DNA of 64,000 bases. It comes from Flavobacterium sp. ASV13 (lineage in GTDB: Bacteria; Bacteroidota; Bacteroidia; Flavobacteriales; Flavobacteriaceae). Shown in pieces: positions 27,686 to 36,222 of the stretch. The translations under genes were made by a program, and so were the position numbers. Numbering within the stretch: the stretch's first letter is position 1; each line of letters opens with the position of its first letter. Under the pieces are notes generated by a model. That model was not told where the DNA came from, ran no database searches, and was given only the letters and a program-made list of their open reading frames with translations. The DNA is taken from positions 496,001 through 560,000 of the forward strand of contig NZ_JQJY01000002.1 in assembly GCF_000745775.1 (NCBI RefSeq). Direction: 5' to 3'.

Positions 27686-27717
27686 TTTGTGATTTACATA
27701 GTTGAAAGTTATCTTTG
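27686..27717 (+). promoter_or_regulatory. Promoter of the nuo operon
   Basis: TTTG (27686-27689), a 20-bp spacer and TATCTTTG (27710-27717), a close match to the flavobacterial housekeeping consensus. The ATG of nuoA is 32 bp downstream at 27750, so the longer open frame from 27702 is not used. No other promoter of this quality was seen inside the operon. Confidence 0.75.
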
Positions 27718-27749
27718 TGGCTTATTCTTTAAGTAAAAACCCTAAGTTT

Positions 27750-28115
27750 ATGCAATCTGATCAATACAGTTACATTCCAATTTTAATGCAGTTCATTCTG
27801 GCTGTTGGTTTTGTAGTAGGAACAATTATTATTTCTGGAAAATTAGGTCCAAAAAGAACCTCTGAAGTTAAAGACAAAAACTTTGAGTGCGGAATCGAAT
27901 CTGTTGGAAATGCACGTATCCCTTTTTCGGTAAAATACTTTCTTGTTGCTATTTTATTTGTTTTGTTTGACGTAGAAGTAATTTTCCTTTATCCTTGGGC
28001 GGTAAACTTTAAAGATTTAGGTATCGAAGGAATGCTTAAAATGATTGTTTTCATGGCTTTGCTTTTAGTTGGTTTCTTTTACATCATCAAAAAGAAAGCT
28101 TTAGAGTGGGAATAA
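27750..28115 (+). CDS. nuoA: NADH-quinone oxidoreductase subunit A
   Basis: 121 residues with three TM segments. The conserved loop KNFECGIESVGNARIPFSVKYF contains the Cys that changes exposure between active states of complex I, followed by LFDVEVIFLYPWA. First gene of a complete 14-gene complex I operon. The 148 bp to nuoB hold repeated AATCTAAAAT-like words and no gene. Confidence 0.95.
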   Translation: MQSDQYSYIPILMQFILAVGFVVGTIIISGKLGPKRTSEVKDKNFECGIESVGNARIPFSVKYFLVAILFVLFDVEVIFLYPWAVNFKDLGIEGMLKMIVFMALLLVGFFYIIKKKALEWE

Positions 28116-28263
28116 ATTAGAGATTTTAGATTTAGACTTCTAATCTTTAAAATGAATTAGAATTAAAAATCTAATCCTCGAATAAAAAGTTGATTTAAAA
28201 AATTGATTTTACTTTTCAAGATTTCAAAAATCTAAAATTTAAAATCAGAAATCTAAAATAAAA

Positions 28264-28812
28264 ATGAGCGATTCAAAAGTAAATATGGTTGCACCGCCAG
28301 AGGGAGTTGTAGGAGAAGGATTCTTCGCTACAAAACTTAACGATGTTGTTGGTTTAGCAAGAGCTAACTCATTATGGCCGCTTCCTTTCGCGACTTCATG
28401 CTGTGGTATCGAATTCATGGCAACAATGGCTTCACATTACGATTTGGCACGATTTGGTTCTGAACGTGTGAGTTTCTCTCCTCGTCAGGCAGATATGTTA
28501 TTAGTAATGGGAACTATTTCAAAGAAAATGGCTCCAATTTTAAGACAAGTTTACGAACAAATGTCTGAACCACGCTGGGTAATTGCTGTTGGAGCTTGTG
28601 CTTCTTCAGGAGGTATTTTCGACACTTACTCGGTTTTACAAGGAATTGATAAAGTAATCCCGGTTGATGTTTACGTTCCAGGATGTCCACCAAGACCAGA
28701 ACAAATCGTAGACGGTGTAATGAGATTACAAGAATTGGTAAAAAGCGAATCTGTTAGACGCAGAAGCTCTCCAGAATACCAAGAATTATTAGCTTCCTAT
28801 AACATTTCATAA
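28264..28812 (+). CDS. nuoB: NADH-quinone oxidoreductase subunit B
   Basis: 182 residues. It carries the terminal 4Fe-4S cluster N2 that hands electrons to quinone: C46-C47 in SCCGIEF, C112 in GACASSGG and C141 in VPGCPPRPEQ. All four ligands are present, including the tandem cysteine pair special to this subunit. It is followed after 1 bp by nuoC. Confidence 0.96.
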   Translation: MSDSKVNMVAPPEGVVGEGFFATKLNDVVGLARANSLWPLPFATSCCGIEFMATMASHYDLARFGSERVSFSPRQADMLLVMGTISKKMAPILRQVYEQMSEPRWVIAVGACASSGGIFDTYSVLQGIDKVIPVDVYVPGCPPRPEQIVDGVMRLQELVKSESVRRRSSPEYQELLASYNIS

Positions 28813-28813
28813 G

Positions 28814-29335
28814 ATGGCTTTAGAAAATACCCTGATTCAAGATAAACTTATTGAAACATTTGATACGAATGTTTTCAACTTTCAACAAGAAAGAGATATT
28901 TTTTCAATAGAAACAACTGCTGACAAAATCACAGCGTTAATTCTGTTTTTAAAAAATGATGCTGATCTGCAATTTAACTTTTTAACAGATTTATGCGGAG
29001 TTCACTATCCAGATAACGAACTAGATCGTCAATTTGCAGTAGTGTACCACATGCACAATTGGATCGAAAACAAACGCATCAGAATTAAAGTTTATTTAGA
29101 CGGCGAAAAACCAGAAATTAAAACTGTTTCAAATATTTTCTTGAGTTCAAACTGGATGGAAAGAGAAACATACGATTTCTTCGGAATCAATTTTATTGGT
29201 CACCCGCAATTGAAACGTATTTTAAATATGGATGAAATGGTGTCTTTCCCAATGAGAAAAGAATTCCCAATGGAAGACAGCGGAAGAACTGATAAAGACG
29301 ACAGATTCTTTGGAAGAACAACAACAAATTGCTAA
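28814..29335 (+). CDS. nuoC: NADH-quinone oxidoreductase subunit C
   Basis: 173 residues, a 30-kDa-subunit homologue of the hydrophilic arm. The signature region is ERETYDFFGINFIGHPQLKRILN, followed by FPMRKEFPM. It is separate from nuoD, unlike the fused nuoCD of enterobacteria. Confidence 0.93.
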   Translation: MALENTLIQDKLIETFDTNVFNFQQERDIFSIETTADKITALILFLKNDADLQFNFLTDLCGVHYPDNELDRQFAVVYHMHNWIENKRIRIKVYLDGEKPEIKTVSNIFLSSNWMERETYDFFGINFIGHPQLKRILNMDEMVSFPMRKEFPMEDSGRTDKDDRFFGRTTTNC

Positions 29336-29360
29336 AAAATAAATAATTCAACATTATAAA

Positions 29361-30599
29361 ATGTCAGAACTATTATTACCACCAGAGCATCGTTATGCTA
29401 AAATAATTAAGGAGAAACTAAACGAAGACGGAAGCGAGCTTTCGGTACTGAATTTAGGTCCAACTCACCCTGCGACTCACGGTATTTTTCAAAATATCCT
29501 ATTAATGGATGGTGAAAGAATTCTAGAGGCTGAACCAACTATTGGTTACATCCACAGGGCTTTCGAAAAAATTGCCGAAAATCGTCCTTTTTACCAAATT
29601 ACTCCCCTTACAGACCGTATGAACTATTGTTCCTCTCCTATTAACAATATGGGATGGTGGATGACATTAGAGAAACTGTTAGGTGTTGAAGTTCCAAAAA
29701 GAGCACAATATTTAAGAGTTATTGTAATGGAGCTTGCTCGTATTACGGATCACTTAATTTGTAACTCAATTCTTGGAGTAGATACTGGTGCGTATACTGG
29801 TTTCTTATACGTTTTTCAATTTAGAGAAAAAGTTTACGAGATTTATGAAGAAATTTGTGGAGCTCGTTTAACAACCAATATGGGAAGAATTGGTGGTTTC
29901 GAAAGAGACTGGTCACCAGAAGCTTTCAAAAAACTAGATACTTTCCTTGAAGAATTTCCTGTTGCTTGGCAAGAGTTCGTAAACTTATTCGAAAGAAACA
30001 GAATTTTCCTTGACAGAACTGTAAACGTAGGTGCAATCACAGCTGAACAAGCAATGGCTTACGGATTTACAGGTCCTAACTTACGTGCTGCAGGAGTTGA
30101 TTACGATGTACGTGTAGCACAGCCTTACTCTTCTTATGAAGATTTTGATTTTAATATTCCTGTTGGAAAGTCAGGTGATACTTACGATCGTTTCTGTGTT
30201 CGTAATGCTGAAGTTTGGGAAAGTTTAAGCATTATTCGTCAGGCTTTAGAAAAAATGCCAGCCGGAAACGAATATCACGCTGAAGTTCCTGATTATTACC
30301 TTCCTCCAAAAGAAGATGTTTATAATAATATGGAATCTCTAATTTATCATTTTAAAATCGTAATGGGAGAAGTTCCTGTACCAGTTGCAGAAATTTATCA
30401 CCCTGTTGAAGGTGGAAATGGAGAATTAGGTTTTTATTTAGTTACTGACGGAAGCAGAACTCCATATAGATTACATTTCAGAAGACCTTGCTTTATTTAT
30501 TATCAAGCATATCCGGATATGATTAAAGGATCGTTGCTTTCTGATGCAATTGTTATTTTATCAAGTTTAAATGTAATTGCAGGAGAATTAGACGCCTAA
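29361..30599 (+). CDS. nuoD: NADH-quinone oxidoreductase subunit D
   Basis: 412 residues, the 49-kDa homologue that forms the quinone pocket with NuoB. The start LNLGPTHPATHG holds the conserved quinone-head histidine, followed by IGYIHRAFEKIAE, and the C-terminus DPVVGEXDR-like region is replaced by the common short end SSLNVIAGELDA. Second-shell arginines are conserved (MGRIGGFERDW). Confidence 0.95.
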   Translation: MSELLLPPEHRYAKIIKEKLNEDGSELSVLNLGPTHPATHGIFQNILLMDGERILEAEPTIGYIHRAFEKIAENRPFYQITPLTDRMNYCSSPINNMGWWMTLEKLLGVEVPKRAQYLRVIVMELARITDHLICNSILGVDTGAYTGFLYVFQFREKVYEIYEEICGARLTTNMGRIGGFERDWSPEAFKKLDTFLEEFPVAWQEFVNLFERNRIFLDRTVNVGAITAEQAMAYGFTGPNLRAAGVDYDVRVAQPYSSYEDFDFNIPVGKSGDTYDRFCVRNAEVWESLSIIRQALEKMPAGNEYHAEVPDYYLPPKEDVYNNMESLIYHFKIVMGEVPVPVAEIYHPVEGGNGELGFYLVTDGSRTPYRLHFRRPCFIYYQAYPDMIKGSLLSDAIVILSSLNVIAGELDA

Positions 30600-30632
30600 A
30601 AAATTTGTGCCTTTGCGCCTTTGTGGCAAAAC
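30600..30632. repeat. Intergenic CTTTGCG-type repeat between nuoD and nuoE
   Basis: TGCCTTTGCGCCTTTGTGGC is a short tandem motif, of the kind also seen at 53869-53902. It is not a terminator, because there is no T run and the operon continues. Confidence 0.5.
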
Positions 30633-30641
30633 AAGAATAAA

Positions 30642-31172
30642 ATGGAAAGAAAACATTACAAACAAGAAATAAATATGACTGAGGCATTGATCGCTCGTAT
30701 CAATGAATTGATTAGTCATTATCCTGAAGGCAAACAAAAATCGGCTTTATTGCCTGTTTTGCATGAAGTTCAGGATGCTCACAACAACTGGCTTAGTATT
30801 GAACTACAAGATAAAGTTGCTGAAATCCTTCAGATCAAACCAATTGAAGTTTATGAAGTGGTTACTTTTTATACCATGTTCAACCAAAAGCCAATTGGAA
30901 AATACATGTTTGAATTTTGCCAGACTTCTTGTTGTTGCTTAAGTGGTGCCGAAAATTTAATGGATTATACTTCTGAAAAATTAGGCATTAAAATGGGCGA
31001 AACAACCGCAGACGGAATGTTCACTATTGCTGGTGTAGAATGTTTAGGTGCTTGCGGATATGCTCCAATGATGCAGTTAGGCGATTTCTACAAAGAGAAA
31101 TTGACAGAAGAAAAAATCGATCAGTTAATCGCTGATTGTAAAGATGATAAAATAATATTACACGATAAATAA
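30642..31172 (+). CDS. nuoE: NADH-quinone oxidoreductase subunit E
   Basis: 176 residues, the thioredoxin-fold subunit carrying the off-path 2Fe-2S cluster N1a. Ligands are C93 and C98 (C-x4-C) and C134 and C138 (C-x3-C, ECLGACGYAP). The first pair sits in FCQTSCCCL, where C97 and C99 flank C98, so three cysteines are adjacent. Possible starts are ATG 30642 (MERKHYKQ), chosen here, and ATG 30675 (MTEALIARI). The GTG at 30621 lies within the repeat and is unlikely. Confidence 0.92.
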   Translation: MERKHYKQEINMTEALIARINELISHYPEGKQKSALLPVLHEVQDAHNNWLSIELQDKVAEILQIKPIEVYEVVTFYTMFNQKPIGKYMFEFCQTSCCCLSGAENLMDYTSEKLGIKMGETTADGMFTIAGVECLGACGYAPMMQLGDFYKEKLTEEKIDQLIADCKDDKIILHDK

Positions 31173-31173
31173 G

Positions 31174-32544
31174 ATGTCACAAAAAATATTATTAGATAAA
31201 ATCAATATTCCTGGAATTAAAACCTACGAAGTTTATCGTCAAAATGGCGGTTATGCTTCTGTAGAAAAAGCTTTAAAAACACTTACGCCGGATGAAGTTA
31301 CTGAAGAAGTAAAAAAATCAGGTCTTCGTGGTCGTGGTGGTGCGGGTTTCCCTGCCGGAATGAAATGGAGTTTTATTGACAAAAAATCAGGAAAACCAAG
31401 ACACTTAGTTTGTAATGCTGACGAATCTGAACCAGGAACTTTCAAAGATCGTTATTTGATGGAATTTATTCCTCACTTATTGATCGAGGGAATGATTACT
31501 TCAAGTTACGCTTTGGGAGCAAACCTTTCGTATATCTACATTCGTGGAGAATATATGTGGGTTTTCAAAATTTTAGAAAGAGCAATCGCCGAGGCTAAAG
31601 CTGCAGGCTGGTTAGGAAAAAATATATTAGGTTCAGGTTACGACCTTGAACTTCACGTTCACTGTGGAGCTGGAGCTTATATCTGTGGAGAAGAAACTGC
31701 ACTTATTGAGTCTTTGGAAGGTAAAAGAGGAAACCCTCGTATTAAACCACCTTTCCCAGCGGTTTCAGGACTTTGGGCAAATCCAACAGTGGTAAACAAC
31801 GTTGAAACTATCGCAACGGTGCCATGGATTGTAAACAATTCTGGAGACGATTATGCTAAAATTGGAATTGGTCGTTCTACTGGAACTAAATTAATTTCTG
31901 CTTCTGGACACATCAAAAATCCTGGTGTTTACGAAATTGAATTAGGTTTAAGCGTAGACGAATTCATGAATTCTGATGAATATTTAGGAGGAATGTCTTC
32001 AAGCCGACCATTAAAAGCTTTTGTACCAGGAGGTTCATCTGTGCCGATTTTACCAGCTGAATTGATTTTCAAAACAGCAAATGGAGAAGATCGTTTAATG
32101 ACTTACGAATCTTTAAGTGATGGTGGTTTTGCTACCGGATCTATGTTAGGTTCTGGAGGATTTATTGTTTACAATGACACTGCTTGTGTTGTTAGAAACA
32201 CTTGGAACTTTGCTCGTTTCTACCACCACGAATCTTGCGGACAATGTACGCCTTGTCGTGAAGGAACAGGATGGTTGGAAAAAATCTTATGGAGAATCGA
32301 AAACGGTCAAGGCCGTGAAGAAGATATCGAATTATTGTGGAGCATTCAAAGTAAAATCGAAGGAAACACAATTTGTCCACTTGGTGACGCCGCTTCTTGG
32401 CCAGTAGCAGCAGCGATTCGTCACTTTAGAGATGAATTTGAATATCACGTTCGTTTCCCGGAAAAAATTAAAAATAGAGATCACTTTGTAGCTGAACCGT
32501 TTTCACAAGTAAAACATTTAGTAGGCGGTAAGGTAATCGTATAA
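31174..32544 (+). CDS. nuoF: NADH-quinone oxidoreductase subunit F
   Basis: 456 residues, the NADH- and FMN-binding subunit. The FMN site is LRGRGGAGFPAGMKW, the NADH region is CNADESEPGTFKDR, and the 4Fe-4S cluster N3 is bound by SCGQCTPCREG plus a later cysteine in GNTICPLGDA. Its presence with E and G shows a NADH-oxidising enzyme and not an 11-subunit ferredoxin-type complex. Confidence 0.96.
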   Translation: MSQKILLDKINIPGIKTYEVYRQNGGYASVEKALKTLTPDEVTEEVKKSGLRGRGGAGFPAGMKWSFIDKKSGKPRHLVCNADESEPGTFKDRYLMEFIPHLLIEGMITSSYALGANLSYIYIRGEYMWVFKILERAIAEAKAAGWLGKNILGSGYDLELHVHCGAGAYICGEETALIESLEGKRGNPRIKPPFPAVSGLWANPTVVNNVETIATVPWIVNNSGDDYAKIGIGRSTGTKLISASGHIKNPGVYEIELGLSVDEFMNSDEYLGGMSSSRPLKAFVPGGSSVPILPAELIFKTANGEDRLMTYESLSDGGFATGSMLGSGGFIVYNDTACVVRNTWNFARFYHHESCGQCTPCREGTGWLEKILWRIENGQGREEDIELLWSIQSKIEGNTICPLGDAASWPVAAAIRHFRDEFEYHVRFPEKIKNRDHFVAEPFSQVKHLVGGKVIV

Positions 32545-32637
32545 AAATAAAAAGCAGAAAGTTATAAAGTTCATAATATTAAAAAGGACAGCAATTCTTT
32601 GAAATATTCCGACTTTCAACATTCAAATCATAAAGAG

Positions 32638-33669
32638 ATGAAAGTAACCATAGACGGTCAAAGTATAGACGTAGAGCCAGGAACAACAATCCTGCAGGCT
32701 GCACGTATGATTGGTGGAGATTTGGTTCCGCCAGCCATGTGCTATTACTCAAAATTAAAAGGTAGCGGCGGAAAATGTCGTTGTTGTTTAGTTGAAGTTT
32801 CTAAAGGTAGTGAGGCTGACCCAAGACCAATGCCAAAATTAATGGCATCTTGTGTAACAGGATGTATGGACGGAATGGAAGTAAATAGTAAATCTTCTGC
32901 CAGAGTAACGGAAGCCCGTAAATCTGTAACAGAATTTTTATTGATCAACCACCCATTAGACTGCCCAATTTGTGATCAGGCTGGTGAATGTGATCTTCAA
33001 AATTTAAGTTTTGAGCACGGAAATCCGAAGTCACGTTTTATTGAAGAAAAAAGAACATTTGAACCAGAAGATATTGGTCCAAATATTCAACTGCATATGA
33101 ACCGTTGTATTTTATGCCAAAGATGTGTACAAGTTGCAGATCAATTGACAGACAACAGAGTTCACGGAGTATTAGATCGTGGTGATCACGCTAATATTTC
33201 AACTGGAATTTCTAAAGCAATCGACAATGAGTTTTCTGGAAACATGATTGACGTTTGCCCGGTTGGAGCTTTAACAGACAAAACTTTCCGTTTTAAATCA
33301 AGAGTTTGGTTTAACAAACCTTATAACGCACACAGAGAATGTACGACTCCAGGATGTTGTGGTAAAACAACTGTTTGGATGTTTGGTGGAGAAATTCAAC
33401 GTGTAACGGGTCGTAAAGATGAATATCATGAAGTTGAAGAATTCATTTGTAACTCTTGCCGTTTTGATCACAAAGATGTAAATGACTGGGTTATTGAAGG
33501 ACCAAGAGAATTTGAAAAAGATTCTGTTATCAACCAAAATAACTACACTCAAAAATTAGAGAAAGTACAAATCGATACTGAAAAGAATATTCTTATGGGT
33601 AGAGATATTGACCGTAAAAAAATTAGTATGGCTGAAATTCCATTAAACACTAACAACAAAATTTCTTAA
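32638..33669 (+). CDS. nuoG: NADH-quinone oxidoreductase subunit G, short form
   Basis: 343 residues, about half the usual 700-900. The N-terminal ferredoxin part is intact: N1b ligands around C35, C47, C50 and C72; N5 in HPLDCPICDQAGEC (H105, C109, C112, C118); N4 at C157, C160, C163 and C207. It then has a partial Molybdop_Fe4S4-like segment (CTTPGCC at 235-241 and CNSC at 271-274) and stops, with no molybdopterin-oxidoreductase domain. Short NuoG is known in Flavobacteriia, so this looks natural and not a recent truncation. The open frame continues upstream to TTG 32599; the ATG at 32638 fits the family's MKVTIDG start. Confidence 0.93.
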   Translation: MKVTIDGQSIDVEPGTTILQAARMIGGDLVPPAMCYYSKLKGSGGKCRCCLVEVSKGSEADPRPMPKLMASCVTGCMDGMEVNSKSSARVTEARKSVTEFLLINHPLDCPICDQAGECDLQNLSFEHGNPKSRFIEEKRTFEPEDIGPNIQLHMNRCILCQRCVQVADQLTDNRVHGVLDRGDHANISTGISKAIDNEFSGNMIDVCPVGALTDKTFRFKSRVWFNKPYNAHRECTTPGCCGKTTVWMFGGEIQRVTGRKDEYHEVEEFICNSCRFDHKDVNDWVIEGPREFEKDSVINQNNYTQKLEKVQIDTEKNILMGRDIDRKKISMAEIPLNTNNKIS

Positions 33670-34727
33670 TGATGGTAGATGGTGCGTTTATTATAGAAAA
33701 AAGTGTTGTAATTGTTGTAGTTTTTGCTGTAACAATGATTATGGCGATGTATTCTACATGGGCTGAGCGTAAAGTTGCAGCTTTCCTTCAAGATCGTGTT
33801 GGACCAAACCGCGCTGGATGGGGAGGATTATTACAACCTCTTGCTGATGGTATGAAATTATTTTCTAAAGAAGAATTTTTTCCAAATACTCCTAATAGAT
33901 TTTTATTTGTTGTAGGTCCAGCAATTGCTATGAGTACTGCTTTAATGACAAGTGCTGTAATTCCGTGGGGAGATCATTTAGTAATTTTTGGAAGAGAAGT
34001 TATTCTTCAGGCAACCGATGTAAATATTGCTTTATTATACATTTTTGGAGTTCTTTCTGTTGGAGTTTACGGTATCATGATTGGTGGATGGGCTTCTAAC
34101 AATAAATTCTCATTAATGGGAGCTGTTCGTGCTGCTTCTCAAATGGTTTCTTATGAGGTTGCAATGGGATTATCAATGATTGCATTATTGATGATGACCG
34201 GAACAATGAGTTTAAAAGAAATGTCATTACAGCAACAAGGGATGAACTGGAATGTTTTCTATCAGCCATTATCATTTTTAATTTTCCTTATTTGTTCATT
34301 TGCTGAAACTAACAGAACGCCTTTTGACTTAGCAGAATGTGAAAGCGAATTAATTGGAGGTTATCATACAGAGTATTCTTCTATGAAAATGGGATTCTAT
34401 TTATTTGCTGAATATGCAAGTATGTTTACTTCTGCTACTATTATTTCTGTATTATTCTTTGGTGGTTACAACTATCCTGGAATGCAATGGATGGTAGAAA
34501 ATGTTGGTGTAAATACGGCTAACTTATTAGGAATTGCGGTATTATTTGTAAAAATATGTTTCTTCATATTCTTTTACATGTGGGTACGTTGGACAATTCC
34601 AAGATTTAGATATGACCAATTAATGAACTTAGGCTGGAGAATTTTGATTCCGCTTTCGATTATTAATATTATGATTACGGGGGCTGTTATTTTAAGACAC
34701 GATATCGCAGCAGCTTTAGGATTCTAA
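33669..34727 (+). CDS. nuoH: NADH-quinone oxidoreductase subunit H
   Basis: 352 residues with eight TM segments, the connector subunit at the quinone-entry site. Landmarks are AERKVAAFLQDRVGPNRAGWGG and the acidic loop AETNRTPFDLAECESELIGGYHTEYS. Its first ATG overlaps the nuoG stop codon by one base, which suggests translational coupling; the next codon is also ATG. Confidence 0.96.
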   Translation: MMVDGAFIIEKSVVIVVVFAVTMIMAMYSTWAERKVAAFLQDRVGPNRAGWGGLLQPLADGMKLFSKEEFFPNTPNRFLFVVGPAIAMSTALMTSAVIPWGDHLVIFGREVILQATDVNIALLYIFGVLSVGVYGIMIGGWASNNKFSLMGAVRAASQMVSYEVAMGLSMIALLMMTGTMSLKEMSLQQQGMNWNVFYQPLSFLIFLICSFAETNRTPFDLAECESELIGGYHTEYSSMKMGFYLFAEYASMFTSATIISVLFFGGYNYPGMQWMVENVGVNTANLLGIAVLFVKICFFIFFYMWVRWTIPRFRYDQLMNLGWRILIPLSIINIMITGAVILRHDIAAALGF

Positions 34728-34811
34728 GAACCGTAATTAGCTTCAAATAAAAAACAAAATAGATTTGAGTTTGAATGATCAAATTTTGAATCATAAATTA
34801 TAATAGTAAAA

Positions 34812-35357
34812 ATGTCAATAGAAACTATATCATTATCGGGTAGAAAAAAAGTGGTGTCAAATAAGGACATGACTTTTTTGGAACGATTGTATCTTGTGGC
34901 GATTGTAAAAGGTTTGGCGATTACGCTTAAACACCTTTTTAGAAAAAAAGTTACGATTCATTATCCTGAACAGGTACGTACAATGAGTCCTGTTTATCGT
35001 GGTCAACATATGTTGAAACGCGATGAGCAAGGCCGTGAAAACTGTACTGCTTGTGGATTATGTGCATTATCTTGTCCTGCTGAAGCCATTACAATGAAAG
35101 CTGCAGAACGTAAAGCAGATGAAAAACATTTATACAGAGAAGAAAAATATGCTGAGATCTATGAAATCAACATGCTTCGTTGTATTTTCTGCGGTTTATG
35201 TGAAGAAGCTTGTCCGAAAGATGCAATTTACTTGACAGAATCTAAAGTATTAGTTCCTGCCAGTTATGAAAGAGAAGATTTCATTTTTGGTAAAGACAAA
35301 TTAGTGATGCCTTTAGAAATGGCTATCAAAAATTCACAACTTAACAACGCTAACTAA
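34812..35357 (+). CDS. nuoI: NADH-quinone oxidoreductase subunit I
   Basis: 181 residues. Two 4Fe-4S clusters, N6a and N6b, are held by CTACGLCALSCP (C78, C81, C84, C88) and CIFCGLCEEACP (C124, C127, C130, C134), with the fourth ligand of each cluster swapped as in 8Fe ferredoxins. It connects NuoG to NuoB. Its stop overlaps the nuoJ start. Confidence 0.96.
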   Translation: MSIETISLSGRKKVVSNKDMTFLERLYLVAIVKGLAITLKHLFRKKVTIHYPEQVRTMSPVYRGQHMLKRDEQGRENCTACGLCALSCPAEAITMKAAERKADEKHLYREEKYAEIYEINMLRCIFCGLCEEACPKDAIYLTESKVLVPASYEREDFIFGKDKLVMPLEMAIKNSQLNNAN

Positions 35358-35896
35358 TGATACACATTCCTGATCTTGCAAACGCAACTCCTGTGGGAGT
35401 GATATTTTGTATCTTAGCGTTTATTACAGTAATCACTGCTTTCTTGACTATTTTTAGCAGAAACCCAATTCACTCCGCTATTTACTTAGTGATTTGTTTC
35501 TTCTCTATCGCTGGTCATTATTTATTATTAAACTCTCAATTCTTAGCAATTGTTCACATAATAGTCTACGCCGGAGCCATTATGATTTTGTTCCTGTTTA
35601 CGATTATGTTAATGAACTTAAACGAACAAAAAGATGTACACCGACCAAGAATTACACGCTTGGGTGCCATTGTTTCTTTTTGTTTGATTGTTATTGTTTT
35701 GATTACAATTTTCATCAACTCTAAACCAATTGTGGGTGAATACGATTCAACTGGTGAAGATTTCCAATCGATTAAAGTATTGGGTAAAATATTATTGAAC
35801 GAATATATGGTACCATTTGAATTTGCTTCAATCCTTCTTTTAGTTGCGATGATTGGAACTGTATTATTGTCTAAAAAAGAAAAATTAAATAAATAA
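35357..35896 (+). CDS. nuoJ: NADH-quinone oxidoreductase subunit J
   Basis: 179 residues, five TM segments. TM3 ([24 protein letters not shown]) is the conserved helix that carries the pi-bulge in complex I structures. One-base overlaps with both nuoI and nuoK. Confidence 0.95.
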   Translation: MIHIPDLANATPVGVIFCILAFITVITAFLTIFSRNPIHSAIYLVICFFSIAGHYLLLNSQFLAIVHIIVYAGAIMILFLFTIMLMNLNEQKDVHRPRITRLGAIVSFCLIVIVLITIFINSKPIVGEYDSTGEDFQSIKVLGKILLNEYMVPFEFASILLLVAMIGTVLLSKKEKLNK

Positions 35897-36216
35897 TGGG
35901 TAATATATTAAATCAAATAGGTATTGAAAATTACATCTTTTTAAGTGTTGTACTTTTTTGTATTGGTGTTTTTGGTGTGTTATACAGACGAAATTCTATT
36001 ATCGTTTTTATGTCGATCGAAATCATGCTGAATGCTGTAAACCTTTTATTTGTGGCTTTTTCAACATATCATCAGGATGCGCAGGGACAAGTATTTGTTT
36101 TCTTTTCGATGGCTGTAGCGGCTGCCGAAGTTGCAGTTGGGTTAGCTATTCTAGTTTCTATTTTCAGAAACATTGGCTCAATTAGTATCGATAACTTAAA
36201 AAATTTAAAAGGATAA
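35896..36216 (+). CDS. nuoK: NADH-quinone oxidoreductase subunit K
   Basis: 106 residues, three TM segments. The conserved membrane glutamates of the E-channel are in [15 protein letters not shown] and [12 protein letters not shown]. It is the MrpC homologue of the proton-pumping arm. Confidence 0.95.
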   Translation: MGNILNQIGIENYIFLSVVLFCIGVFGVLYRRNSIIVFMSIEIMLNAVNLLFVAFSTYHQDAQGQVFVFFSMAVAAAEVAVGLAILVSIFRNIGSISIDNLKNLKG

Positions 36217-36222
36217 AAAGAA

